From Flavobacteriaceae bacterium (GTDB lineage: Bacteria > Bacteroidota > Bacteroidia > Flavobacteriales > Flavobacteriaceae): a stretch of 57,315 bases of DNA. Positions 8,364 to 16,919 of this stretch are shown piece by piece (the first letter of the stretch is position 1; each line of letters begins with the position of its first letter). The position numbers were made by a program, and so were the translations under genes. The DNA is taken from NCBI GenBank assembly GCA_017858055.1, contig JAFMCA010000009.1:1-57315 (forward strand), in the 5' to 3' direction. The notes beneath the pieces were generated by a model, which was not told where the DNA came from, did not search any database, and saw only the letters and a list, made by a program, of their open reading frames with translations.

Positions 8364-9194
8364 ATGGAAAAGCCAAAAATAGCCATCCAAGGAAATAAAG
8401 GATCGTTTCACCACGTTGTGGCGGAGCAGTGCTATACCGAAGGGTATGAGCTCGTAGTCTGTGAAACTTTCAATGACACAGTAAAAGCATTGCTGAACGG
8501 CTCAGCAGATCAGGCGGTTATGGCTATTGAAAATTCTATAGCGGGATCAATAATTCCAAATTATGCACTGATCGATCGCAATAACCTTCAAATTGTTGGG
8601 GAGTATAGTTTGAGTATTCATCATCAATTAATGGGACTCCCTGGTCAATCAATAGAAGCCATAAGGGAAGTACATTCCCATCCTATGGCTCTTTTGCAAT
8701 GTCAAGATTTTTTTCATCAATATCCACACATTCGTCTCATTGAAGCAGAGGATACTGCAGATGAAGCTCGTCGAATTTCAGAATTTCAACTCAAAGGAGT
8801 AGGAGCTATTGCTAGTCAACAAGCCGCAGAACTTTATGGAATGGAAGTTTATGCCTCTTCGATTCAGACCATAAAAAACAATGTAACCCGTTTTGTGATT
8901 ATTCAAAGTAAGGGGACTGTAATTTCAAAAGAACAAATCAATAAAGCAGCCTTAAAATTTATTTTAGATCATCAGCGAGGGAGTTTAGCTGCCGTATTAA
9001 ATGTGATGAGTGACTGCCAGTTGAATTTAACAAAAATTCAATCCTTACCTGTAATAGAGACTCCAGGCAAGTATGCCTTTTTTGTGGACGTAACTTTTGA
9101 TGATTTTGCGCATTACGAAAAAGCTACCAAGCTAATAGCAATCATGGCCTCTCAATTTAAAATATTAGGCGAATACGCTCAACATCAAAGATGA
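8364..9194 (+). CDS. pheA: Prephenate dehydratase
   Basis: Prephenate dehydratase decarboxylates and dehydrates prephenate to phenylpyruvate, the precursor of phenylalanine. The 276-residue protein starts IAIQGNKGSFHH, has the two-lobed periplasmic-binding-like catalytic fold, and contains the family's catalytic TRF motif in NNVTRFVII. A C-terminal ACT domain starts near residue 196 (GSLAAVLNVM, then NLTKIQSLP). The ESRP motif that binds Phe in many ACT domains of this family reads QSLP here, so feedback inhibition by Phe may be altered. I chose the ATG at 8364 over an upstream in-frame TTG at 8355, which lies in the terminator T run. It overlaps the next gene by 4 nt (ATGA) and is the first structural gene after the attenuator. 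Confidence 0.93.
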   Translation: MEKPKIAIQGNKGSFHHVVAEQCYTEGYELVVCETFNDTVKALLNGSADQAVMAIENSIAGSIIPNYALIDRNNLQIVGEYSLSIHHQLMGLPGQSIEAIREVHSHPMALLQCQDFFHQYPHIRLIEAEDTADEARRISEFQLKGVGAIASQQAAELYGMEVYASSIQTIKNNVTRFVIIQSKGTVISKEQINKAALKFILDHQRGSLAAVLNVMSDCQLNLTKIQSLPVIETPGKYAFFVDVTFDDFAHYEKATKLIAIMASQFKILGEYAQHQR

Positions 9195-10342
9195 AAACAA
9201 CAGCCCATCGTTTAGAAAGTGTTCAAGAATATTATTTCTCCAGAAAACTGAGAGAAGTAGGACAGTTGATTCAAGCTGGTCATCCTGTAATTAATATGGG
9301 GATAGGAAGTCCTGATTTGGCTCCACATCCAGAAGTAATTCGTGCCCTAGAAAAGGCAATGAATCATCCAAAAGCCCATATGTATCAGAGTTATCAAGGG
9401 CTTCCTGAACTAAGAGAGGCAATTGCTACGTTCTATAAAAAGTATTACCAAGTGGAGGTAAATCCAGATTCCGAAGTACTTCCCCTTATGGGATCTAAAG
9501 AAGGTATAATGCATCTTTCACTTGCTTTTTTAAATCCAGGGGATGAGGTACTGATTCCAAATCCAGGATACCCAACCTATGAATCTGTGACCCGTTTGGT
9601 AGAAGCAACCCCTGTTTTCTATGATTTAAAAGAATCAAATCAATGGCAACCCGATTTTGAAGCATTAGAGGCATTAGATACAAGTCGTGTAAAAATCATG
9701 TGGCTTAATTATCCCAATATGCCAACAGGTACTCCAGCTGATACCAAAACTTTCGATCGATTAATTCACTATGCTAGAGAGCGAGATATCGTATTGATAA
9801 ATGACAATCCCTATAGTTTTGTTTTAACCCAAACGCCACAGAGTATTCTCTCTAGACCAGGGGCGATGGATGTTACTATGGAGCTCAATTCATTGAGTAA
9901 ATCTTTTAATATGGCAGGTTGGAGAGTAGGAATGCTCTGTGGAAAAGCAGCCTTTATTCAAGCTGTACTCAAGGTAAAAAGCAACATGGATTCGGGTATG
10001 TTTTACGGAATTCAACAAGGGGCAATTGCCGCTCTGAAAATGACACCAGACTGGTTTGAAGATTTGAATTTGATTTATCAAAAGCGGAGAGATTTGGTTG
10101 AAATTTTAGCATTAAAACTGGGTACGGTTACAGATCCTAAAAGTGTTGGTCTTTTTGTTTGGGCTAAATTGCCAGATACAGCTCCTTCAGCAGAGGATTT
10201 TATAGATAAAATTCTTTATGAAAAGTATATTTTCATCACTCCAGGATCCATTTTTGGTAGTAATGGCGCTAGGTATATCCGTTTTTCATTATGTGTTACA
10301 GAAGCCACTATTTCAGAAGCGATTAAACGATTAGAGTCATGA
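9191..10342 (+). CDS. Class I/II aminotransferase of the Phe/Tyr operon
   Basis: This 383-residue PLP-dependent aminotransferase has fold type I motifs: the PNPGYPTY substrate loop, a WLNYPNMPTG stretch with the PLP-contacting Asn, and the Schiff-base lysine in SLSKSFNMAGWRVG (Lys237). It lies between pheA and tyrA with 4-nt overlaps at both ends. It is therefore most likely the transaminase that converts phenylpyruvate and 4-hydroxyphenylpyruvate to Phe and Tyr with glutamate as donor. The specificity is inferred from the operon; by sequence alone it could be an aspartate or other aminotransferase. Confidence 0.88.
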   Translation: MKTTAHRLESVQEYYFSRKLREVGQLIQAGHPVINMGIGSPDLAPHPEVIRALEKAMNHPKAHMYQSYQGLPELREAIATFYKKYYQVEVNPDSEVLPLMGSKEGIMHLSLAFLNPGDEVLIPNPGYPTYESVTRLVEATPVFYDLKESNQWQPDFEALEALDTSRVKIMWLNYPNMPTGTPADTKTFDRLIHYARERDIVLINDNPYSFVLTQTPQSILSRPGAMDVTMELNSLSKSFNMAGWRVGMLCGKAAFIQAVLKVKSNMDSGMFYGIQQGAIAALKMTPDWFEDLNLIYQKRRDLVEILALKLGTVTDPKSVGLFVWAKLPDTAPSAEDFIDKILYEKYIFITPGSIFGSNGARYIRFSLCVTEATISEAIKRLES

Positions 10343-11211
10343 AAATAGGAATCATTGGTTTGGGGCTTATTGGAGGATCATTTGCATTAGCAGCTAAAAA
10401 GCTTGTGGCTGATGCGGAACTTTATGGTGAAGACATCAATCCGAAACACCTTACAGATGCAGTAAGACTTGGAATAATTGAACATCCTTTAACCTCAGAA
10501 AGGTATGTGCAGATGGATGTAATCCTACTTGCAATACCAGTGCATGTAGCAACAGAACGCGTTTTGAATTTGTTGGATGCTATAAACGATAATGCTTTGC
10601 TTTTTGATGCGGGCTCAACAAAAGCCTCCATCTGTAAAAAAGTAGCCCTTCATCCTAAACGGAATCAGTTTTTAGCAACTCACCCCATAGCCGGGACAGA
10701 GTTTTCAGGACCTTCAGCAGCTTTCCCAGAATTATTTGAAAATCAAACTCAAATTATATGTGAAAGTCAAAAAACCAGACCCGATTTATTGGAGTGGGCA
10801 ATGCAATTTTTTAAGTCGTTACAAATGCGAATTGAGGAAATGGATGCAGAGGCCCACGATCAGCATATTGCTTACGTTTCCCATTTGTCTCATATTTCTT
10901 CTTTTATGTTAGGGAAAACAGTAATGGAAAAAGAGAAAGATGAACGCGCAATATTCGAAATGGCAGGAAGTGGATTTGCTTCTACCGTCCGATTAGCTAA
11001 AAGTTCCCCAGAAATGTGGGCGCCAATTTTTAGTCAAAACAAAAAAAACATATTGGATGTTCTCAAGGAATACATCTCGAATTTGGAACAGTTTAAGCAA
11101 CTGATGGAAAATGAAGATTGGGAACAATTACGACTTGAAATGAAAAAAATCAATGCAATACAAACCATTCTGGAGGGAATTCCAGTAAGAAACCGAACAA
11201 ATAATAACTAA
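10339..11211 (+). CDS. tyrA: Prephenate dehydrogenase
   Basis: This 290-residue enzyme oxidatively decarboxylates prephenate to 4-hydroxyphenylpyruvate, the tyrosine precursor. The N-terminal Rossmann fold starts GIIGLGLIGGS (GxGxxG at Gly7, 9, 12). HPIAGTEFSGP contains the conserved active-site His of the TyrA family, and HIAYVSHLSH belongs to the helical dimerisation domain. No ACT or chorismate mutase domain is attached; chorismate mutase is instead fused to the next gene's product. It starts with an ATGA overlap behind the aminotransferase gene and ends 21 nt before the DAHP synthase gene. Confidence 0.94.
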   Translation: MKIGIIGLGLIGGSFALAAKKLVADAELYGEDINPKHLTDAVRLGIIEHPLTSERYVQMDVILLAIPVHVATERVLNLLDAINDNALLFDAGSTKASICKKVALHPKRNQFLATHPIAGTEFSGPSAAFPELFENQTQIICESQKTRPDLLEWAMQFFKSLQMRIEEMDAEAHDQHIAYVSHLSHISSFMLGKTVMEKEKDERAIFEMAGSGFASTVRLAKSSPEMWAPIFSQNKKNILDVLKEYISNLEQFKQLMENEDWEQLRLEMKKINAIQTILEGIPVRNRTNNN

Positions 11212-11232
11212 TACGAATTAATACTTAACACC

Positions 11233-12315
11233 ATGGAAAACAAAAAAGAAATGCGCCAATGGCTCGATAATTTTGGATTAGATCACCCTTTAGTGATTGG
11301 AGGTCCTTGTAGCGCCGAAACAGAAGAGCAAGTTTTAAAAATCGCTCACGAGCTCAAAGATACCGACGTTACCGTTTATCGAGCAGGTATTTGGAAACCA
11401 AGAACCCGACCTGGAATGTTTGAAGGTGTTGGTGCAATCGGTTTAGAATGGCTGAGAAAAGTGAAAGAACAAACAGGTTTGTTAACCGCTACCGAGGTAG
11501 CCAATAAAGACCATGTAAAATTAGCCTTAGAATACGATGTTGATATATTATGGATCGGTGCACGTTCTACGGTGAGTCCTTTTATTATGCAGGAAATTGC
11601 GGATGCCTTGGAAGGAACAGATAAGATTGTTTTGGTAAAAAATCCCGTGAATCCAGATCTCGCACTTTGGTTAGGAGGAGTTGAGCGACTTTATACAGCG
11701 AACATAAAGAAGTTAGGATTAATTCATAGAGGATTCTCTACGTATGAAAAAACGAAATATAGAAACATTCCTGAATGGCAAATAGCAATAGAAGTAAAAA
11801 ATAAATTTCCAGACTTGCCAATGATCTGTGATCCTTCGCACATTGCAGGACGTCGTGATTTGATTTTTGATGTTTCACAAGCAGCTTTGGACTTGAATTT
11901 TGATGGTTTAATGATCGAAACCCACTGGGATCCAGATAATGCATGGAGTGATGCCGCACAGCAGGTAACCCCCTCAAGATTAGTCGAAATCATGCGCGAT
12001 CTAAAAGTACGTAAACAAACAACTGACGAGGAAGCCTATTTACAAACCTTGACCAATCTGAGAGCTCAAATAGATATATTAGATCAAACCTTATTGGACA
12101 CTATGGGGAAACGCATGAAGGTAGCCATGGAAATTGGATCTTTGAAAAAAGCGAATAATGTAGCGGTGCTTCAAAATAAACGATGGAACGAAATTCTAGG
12201 AAGAATGATTCTCGAAGGTCAAGAAAGAGATTTATCTGAAGAATTTATCTTGAGAGTATTTAAAGCAATCCATCAAGAATCAATAAATAAACAAGAAAAA
12301 ATTCTTAATGCATAA
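11233..12315 (+). CDS. Bifunctional DAHP synthase / chorismate mutase
   Basis: The 360-residue protein joins two enzymes. Residues about 1-260 form a type I-beta 3-deoxy-7-phosphoheptulonate synthase, with VIGGPCSAET (21-30), AGIWKPRTRPGMFEG and CDPSHIAGRRD near the metal site. It condenses PEP and erythrose-4-phosphate in the first step of the shikimate pathway. Residues about 270-355 are an AroQ-type all-helical chorismate mutase, with RAQIDILDQTLLDTMGKRM, then IGSLKKANN. The fusion places the pathway entry and the prephenate-forming step in one polypeptide, in which chorismate or prephenate may act on the synthase allosterically, as in related fusions. It ends the attenuator-controlled operon. 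Confidence 0.94.
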   Translation: MENKKEMRQWLDNFGLDHPLVIGGPCSAETEEQVLKIAHELKDTDVTVYRAGIWKPRTRPGMFEGVGAIGLEWLRKVKEQTGLLTATEVANKDHVKLALEYDVDILWIGARSTVSPFIMQEIADALEGTDKIVLVKNPVNPDLALWLGGVERLYTANIKKLGLIHRGFSTYEKTKYRNIPEWQIAIEVKNKFPDLPMICDPSHIAGRRDLIFDVSQAALDLNFDGLMIETHWDPDNAWSDAAQQVTPSRLVEIMRDLKVRKQTTDEEAYLQTLTNLRAQIDILDQTLLDTMGKRMKVAMEIGSLKKANNVAVLQNKRWNEILGRMILEGQERDLSEEFILRVFKAIHQESINKQEKILNA

Positions 12316-12351
12316 GAGTTTTTAAAAATTCTGCAAACCAAAATTAGACCC

Positions 12352-12951
12352 ATGGATTTATTGGAGTTAATGCGCCTATCCAGAGAAAAACTAAAACCTC
12401 ATTGGGGGTTGGCCTTCTTGATTTGTTTAATTTATGGAATAGCATTAGGGGTTCCCTCAGAATTAAACAGTTATGGAGAGCTTCTTTCATTTTTACTTGC
12501 AGGTCCCTTGCAATTGGGAATGTGTATTTTTTTCTTGAACAGTGCAAACAATAAACCCATTGCTATAGAGAATCTTATGGAGGGGTTCAAACCCCTCCTT
12601 CAAGTATTGTTAGCATATGCAGTCATGACAATTGCAATTTTAGTTGGTTTGGTATTGTTCCTATTTCCAGGGATAGTGGTTTCCTTGGGATTGTCAATGA
12701 CGTTTTTTGTAATGGCAGAAAATCCTGAAATTTCTTTTGGGGATGCTCTTCAAGAAAGTTGGAAACTCACAGAGGGCTACAAAATGGAATTGTTGGTTTT
12801 GTATCTTCGTTTTATTCCTTGGTATTTATTAGGATTACTTTTATTGGTGATTGGAGTCTTTATTGCCATGGCCTGGCATCAGCATACGCTTGCGATGTAT
12901 TATGAGTATTTAAAAGAGGAAAGAGCAAGAAAAGAAGCTCTTACTGAGTAG
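12352..12951 (+). CDS. Hypothetical membrane protein (DUF975/YciC-like)
   Basis: This 199-residue protein has an N-terminal amphipathic start (MDLLELMRLSREKLKPHWG) and about five hydrophobic helices. One pair, near residues 85-125, contains a FLFPGIVVSLGLSM turn, and it ends with a charged tail rich in Glu, Lys and Arg. A short start helix, a PGI turn and the EISFGDALQESWKLTEGYK loop resemble DUF975/YciC-type integral membrane proteins of unknown function. It follows the DAHP synthase gene by 36 nt with no terminator visible, so it may be read from the aromatic operon. The stop overlaps the convergent PPK2 remnant by 11 nt. Confidence 0.6.
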   Translation: MDLLELMRLSREKLKPHWGLAFLICLIYGIALGVPSELNSYGELLSFLLAGPLQLGMCIFFLNSANNKPIAIENLMEGFKPLLQVLLAYAVMTIAILVGLVLFLFPGIVVSLGLSMTFFVMAENPEISFGDALQESWKLTEGYKMELLVLYLRFIPWYLLGLLLLVIGVFIAMAWHQHTLAMYYEYLKEERARKEALTE

Positions 12952-13714
12952 AAATTTGATACGGAATTTTCTCAAGTATGTGTGCGATAGCCTCAAGGCG
13001 TGCTTTTGTTTTTTTATTTGCATCGATAATGTGCCAGGGGGCTAACTTGGTATTTGTGGCTTCAAACATTTTCTGTTTGTACAACGTATAATCGTCCCAC
13101 AAAATTTGTGCTTTTTCATCCAAAGGGGTAATCTTCCATCGCTTCAATGGATTACTTTTAATTTCCTCAAACCTTCTTGCTTGCTCTGGTTTTGAAATGG
13201 AAAAATACAATTTGATAAGATGGATATTCGACTGGATAAGCATCTTTTCAAAATCGTTGACTTGAGTCATAAAAATCTCGTATTCTTCTTTGGCACAAAA
13301 CTCATTTACGGGTTCTACGACCCTTTGTTGTACCAGCTTCGATCAAAAAACACTATTTCACCAGGGTTAGGTAATTCTTTGATGTAACGTCTGAAACACC
13401 ATTGTCCTAGTTCAATATCCGTAGGTTTTGTAAGGCTACTACCCTTGATTTTCTGGGATTTAAGTGCTCTTTAAATCGTTTGATAGAACCGCCTTTTCCA
13501 GCGGCATCTCTCCCTTCAAAAATGATTGCAACACGCATTTTTTTTGAGCGATCCATTTCTGAAGGTTTACGAATTCAGATTGTAATTTTCCTAACTCGAT
13601 TTCGTATTTCACTTTGTTTAAAGCTTTTTCTATGGGAATCTCATTTTCCTGAGCAAGACGAACAAGATCAGCTCTTTTTTGAATTTTATTAAAATGTTCT
13701 TGAGTTAAATCCAT
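12941..13714 (-). pseudogene. Polyphosphate kinase 2 (PPK2) family gene, broken by three -1 frameshifts
   Basis: Read on the minus strand and pieced across three frames, the sequence encodes a full-length PPK2-family protein. The N-terminus is MDLTQEHFNKIQKRADLV. The Walker A is [18 protein letters not shown], then [28 protein letters not shown] and the C-terminus VNDFEKMLIQSNIHLIKLY. Each break is one missing base: in the 8-T run at 13534-13541, near 13432-13435 (GTAAGGC) and near 13321-13324 (CCCTTT). All three are at or beside short homopolymers. Intact members transfer phosphate between polyphosphate and nucleotides. The pattern fits either recent decay or systematic sequencing errors; everything else in the product looks conserved. 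An upstream in-frame ATG at 13759 is also possible. Confidence 0.82.
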
Positions 13715-13880
13715 GGGGTTTTGAATTTTTGGGAATCCTATTTCTATTACCAATCGCATTAGGAGCTTCTCCTTTGATAAAGTAGTCTAAGAGTAAGAAA
13801 ATCTCATAGAAAAGAAGCAGGCATAACGAGAGGTTTTGTAAAAAGTCAAAGAGTTTTGGGGCTCATATAGCATTAAAGTT

Positions 13881-13920
13881 AAAAAAAAAATGCTTGGGCT
13901 GTGTTAAAACCCAAGCATTT
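13881..13920 (-). terminator. Intrinsic terminator after the aminotransferase gene
   Basis: On the minus strand AAATGCTTGGG and CCCAAGCATTT (13888-13898 with 13910-13920 in plus coordinates) form an 11-bp stem, followed by a run of T (the A run at 13881-13890). It lies 26 nt after the stop of the aminotransferase gene and ends the desaturase-aminotransferase transcript. Confidence 0.92.
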
Positions 13921-13946
13921 CCCATAAATCTTAAAAGATAGACTCC

Positions 13947-15131
13947 TTATTTAAGAGCCTCTGCCATTCTACGTGCAGCCGTCCGAATATTTTCCTCTGA
14001 AGCAGCATAAGAAATTCGAATGCAATTATCATTTCCAAAAGCTTCTCCTGTTACAGTAGCTACATGGGCTTCTTCCAGCAAGAAAAAGGCAAAGTCGGAG
14101 GCATTTTCTATAGTTTTCCCTTTGAGCGTTTTTCCAAAATAATAGGAAATATCAGGGAATACATAAAAAGCTCCCTGAGGTTTGTTCATCTTAAACCCAG
14201 GGATTTCACTGAGCAATTCGATGATAATTTCACGTCGTGTAGCAAACTCATCCACCATATATTGAATAGCACTTACCGGTGCAGAAACGGCTGCAATGGT
14301 AGCACGTTGTGCAATACAGTTGGCTCCACTGGTAATTTGACCTTGCATTTTATTACACGCTTTGGCGATCCAATCTGGTGCACCGATGTAACCTATTCTC
14401 CATCCAGTCATAGCAAAAGCTTTAGCAACACCATTTACCGTGATCGTTCTATCGTATAATTCTGGAATAGCCGCTATACTAAAATGGGGTGTTCCGTAGT
14501 TGATATGCTCGTAGATTTCATCGGATAGAATATAGATGTCTGGATACTTTTCCAATACTTTCCCTAAGGCTCTGTATTCGGCTTCAGTGTAAATCGTTCC
14601 ACTTGGATTGTTTGGAGAGTTAAACATTACCAATTTGGTCTTGGGAGTAATCGCTGCCTCTAATTGTTCAGGGGTAATTTTAAAATCCGTTTCAATACTG
14701 GAGGGTATGATGATGGATTTTGCTTCAGCTAAAGTGGCAATAGCGGAATAGCTCACCCAATAGGGAGCGGGTAAAAGTACTTCGTCACCAGGATTTAATA
14801 ATACTAAACAAACATTGGCAATGGATTGTTTTGCTCCGGTAGAAACCACGATTTGTGAAGGGGTATAGGAAATGTGATTATCCCTTTTAAATTTTTCGCA
14901 AATGGCTTCCTTAAGGTCCACATATCCATCTACTGGGGAATAGGAATTCCAATTGTCTTGAACTGCCTGAATAGCAGCATCTTTGATGAATTCTGGAGTG
15001 TTGAAGTCAGGCTCTCCTAAACTGAGGCCAATAATATCAATTCCTTGGGTTTTTAATTCTCTGGCTTTAGCAGCCATAGCTAGAGTTTCGGATACAGGAA
15101 GACTGTTAATTCTCTTTGATAATGCGTCCAT
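13947..15131 (-). CDS. Aspartate aminotransferase-like PLP enzyme (class I/II)
   Basis: This 394-residue enzyme has the AspC/AAT subgroup I-gamma pattern: ISLSLGEPDFNTP near the N-terminus (read here as IGLSLGEPDFNTP), STGAKQSI, FNSPNNPSGTIY, SDEIYEHINYG, and the PLP lysine in NGVAKAFAMTGWRIGYIG (Lys237), with a C-terminal arginine in NCIRISYAAS that would bind the substrate carboxylate. It probably interconverts aspartate/2-oxoglutarate and oxaloacetate/glutamate in the cytosol. The start is 9 nt after the desaturase stop, suggesting co-transcription, and a strong terminator follows. Prephenate transamination occurs in some members of this subgroup and cannot be excluded. Confidence 0.88.
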   Translation of the reverse strand: MDALSKRINSLPVSETLAMAAKARELKTQGIDIIGLSLGEPDFNTPEFIKDAAIQAVQDNWNSYSPVDGYVDLKEAICEKFKRDNHISYTPSQIVVSTGAKQSIANVCLVLLNPGDEVLLPAPYWVSYSAIATLAEAKSIIIPSSIETDFKITPEQLEAAITPKTKLVMFNSPNNPSGTIYTEAEYRALGKVLEKYPDIYILSDEIYEHINYGTPHFSIAAIPELYDRTITVNGVAKAFAMTGWRIGYIGAPDWIAKACNKMQGQITSGANCIAQRATIAAVSAPVSAIQYMVDEFATRREIIIELLSEIPGFKMNKPQGAFYVFPDISYYFGKTLKGKTIENASDFAFFLLEEAHVATVTGEAFGNDNCIRISYAASEENIRTAARRMAEALK

Positions 15132-15140
15132 TAATTTATG

Positions 15141-16235
15141 TTAGCTGGGTTGCATCCCCATTTGTTTTAGAAATCTGAAGTGAGAAAATAGGGCACTTCT
15201 AGTGGTTTTGTATTCGTTGTAAGGCAAGTTGAATTCTTGAGCCGTTTTCTTGACAATAGCCGCAATTTTAGTGTAATGCACATGGCTGATGTGTGGGAAA
15301 ATGTGATGCTCAATTTGGTGGTTTAGACCACCTGTAAACCAGTTTACAATTTTGTTTTTGGTAGAAAAATTTACTGTGGTCAACAATTGGTGTATTGCCC
15401 ATGTATTCTTCATAGTACCTGTTTTATCGGGTTCTGGCATTTCAGCATCTTCCATCACGTGAGCCAGTTGGAATACCAAACTCAATATTAATCCCGCGGT
15501 GTAATGCATGACAACAAAACCAATTAAAACTGACCACCAAGGGGCGTCAATAAGAATCATTGGAATGATGATCCATATAGAAAAATATAAAATTTTAGAT
15601 AAAAATAGTCCTGTCCATTGCAAACTAGGACGCTTGCTGTTGAGGTAGCTTAATTTTCTTTGGGTATAGCGCTTCATTTGTTGGAAATCAGTGAATATAG
15701 CCCAGTTGAGCGTTAGTAATCCATACAACAACACAGAATAATAATGTTGAAATTTATGGTGAGGCATCCACTCCGAATGTTTTGAAAAGCGCAATACTCT
15801 TCCTGCTTCTAAATCTTCATCGTGCCCATGAATGTTAGTGTAGGTATGATGTAGTACATTATGTTGAATTTTCCAGTTAAATACATTCCCTGCCAAAATA
15901 TAAATACTACTCCCCATAAAGGTATTGACCCAAGGATGTTTAGAAAAAGAGCCGTGGTTACCGTCGTGCATTACATTCATGCCTACTCCAGCCATACCAA
16001 TACCCATCACAATACAGAGTAGTAGTTTAACCCAAATAGTAATGTCTAAGGTAAGCACAAGTGCATAGGGAGCTATCATTAAAGAAAACATTACAAAGGT
16101 TTTGACATAGAGTTTCCAGTTTCCTGTTTTTTCTATTTGGTTTTCTTTAAAATATTGATTTACTCGTATATTTAAAGTCTTAAAAAATTCTTTTGGATCT
16201 TTCCTTGAAAAGCGGAGTCTTTGTTTAGCTTGCAT
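15141..16235 (-). CDS. Membrane fatty acid desaturase (acyl-CoA/acyl-lipid type)
   Basis: This protein is a front-end-type membrane desaturase of about 364 residues. Three histidine boxes are visible: HDGNHGS, HNVLHH and the C-terminal HQIEHHIFPHISH. The box with Q before IEHH is typical of delta-5/6 (linoleoyl-CoA desaturase-like) enzymes. Several hydrophobic segments lie between them. It would introduce double bonds into membrane acyl chains, using reduced ferredoxin or a similar donor. I set the start at the ATG at 16235 (MQAKQRLRFSRKDP). The open frame continues to 16310 but would then overlap the divergent rsmG start. The next gene downstream is the aminotransferase, 9 nt away. Confidence 0.9.
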   Translation of the reverse strand: MQAKQRLRFSRKDPKEFFKTLNIRVNQYFKENQIEKTGNWKLYVKTFVMFSLMIAPYALVLTLDITIWVKLLLCIVMGIGMAGVGMNVMHDGNHGSFSKHPWVNTFMGSSIYILAGNVFNWKIQHNVLHHTYTNIHGHDEDLEAGRVLRFSKHSEWMPHHKFQHYYSVLLYGLLTLNWAIFTDFQQMKRYTQRKLSYLNSKRPSLQWTGLFLSKILYFSIWIIIPMILIDAPWWSVLIGFVVMHYTAGLILSLVFQLAHVMEDAEMPEPDKTGTMKNTWAIHQLLTTVNFSTKNKIVNWFTGGLNHQIEHHIFPHISHVHYTKIAAIVKKTAQEFNLPYNEYKTTRSALFSHFRFLKQMGMQPS

Positions 16236-16301
16236 AAAATGAAATGTGAGTAAAAATAACTTAAAATTTAAAAAAAACAGCACTCCTTTTAAAAAAACAC
16301 T

Positions 16302-16919
16302 ATGAATCAATTGATAAAGGCTTTTCCAAATTTATCTCAAAAGCAACAATCCCAATTTAAATTACTTGAAAGCCTATACCAAGAATGGAATGCACAGATC
16401 AATGTGATCTCCAGAAAAGACATGAACGATTTTTATGAACGTCACGTACTCCATGCATTGGGTATAGCAAAAGTTATTGATTTTAAACCCGGAGCTCGTG
16501 TATTAGATGTAGGTACAGGGGGAGGATTTCCAGGGATTCCCTTAGCTATCCTTTTTCCTGAGACTCATTTTTATCTTATTGATTCCATAGGAAAGAAAAT
16601 TAAAGTGGTTCATGCTGTTCAAGAATCTTTAGGTTTAAAAAACGTGCAAGCTTCCCAGCTTCGAGCCGAGGATTTTAAGGAAAAAGTTGATTTTGTTGTC
16701 AGTAGGGCAGTAGCAAAAATGGATTCTTTTGTGCCTTGGATTCAGAAAAATATTCGCTCTACCCACAAACACAATCTAAAAAACGGAATCTTATATCTGA
16801 AGGGAGGTGATCTTACTGAAGAATTGGCATCTTTTCCTAAAGCACAAGAATACGATCTGAACCCCTTTTTTTCGACTCCTTTTTTTGAAACCAAAAAAGT
16901 GGTTTATTTACCCTTATAG
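16302..16919 (+). CDS. rsmG: 16S rRNA (guanine(527)-N(7))-methyltransferase RsmG
   Basis: This 205-residue SAM-dependent methyltransferase modifies G527 of 16S rRNA. It contains the RsmG/GidB motifs NVISRKDMNDFYERHVLHAL, the SAM-binding loop VLDVGTGGGFPGIPLAI, and FVVSRAVAKM. The length equals that of typical members (about 205-210). It is divergent from the desaturase gene with 66 bp between the two starts, and its stop overlaps the convergent downstream gene by 6 nt. Loss of RsmG is known to give low-level streptomycin resistance in other bacteria; nothing suggests it is damaged here. Confidence 0.95.
   Translation: MNQLIKAFPNLSQKQQSQFKLLESLYQEWNAQINVISRKDMNDFYERHVLHALGIAKVIDFKPGARVLDVGTGGGFPGIPLAILFPETHFYLIDSIGKKIKVVHAVQESLGLKNVQASQLRAEDFKEKVDFVVSRAVAKMDSFVPWIQKNIRSTHKHNLKNGILYLKGGDLTEELASFPKAQEYDLNPFFSTPFFETKKVVYLPL

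Noticed and set aside
8016-8414. Minus-strand ORF of 132 codons over the pheA leader region
   Set aside because: It overlaps the well-supported promoter, leader peptide and attenuator on the other strand, has no recognisable domain and a Phe/Ile/Lys-rich composition expected from AT-rich DNA.
13480-13692. Plus-strand 70-codon ORF
   Set aside because: It is antisense to the PPK2 reading frames, whose homology is clear when frameshifts are joined.
16236-16310. N-terminal extension of the desaturase
   Set aside because: It would overlap the rsmG start and occupy the divergent promoter region; the ATG at 16235 gives a typical N-terminus.
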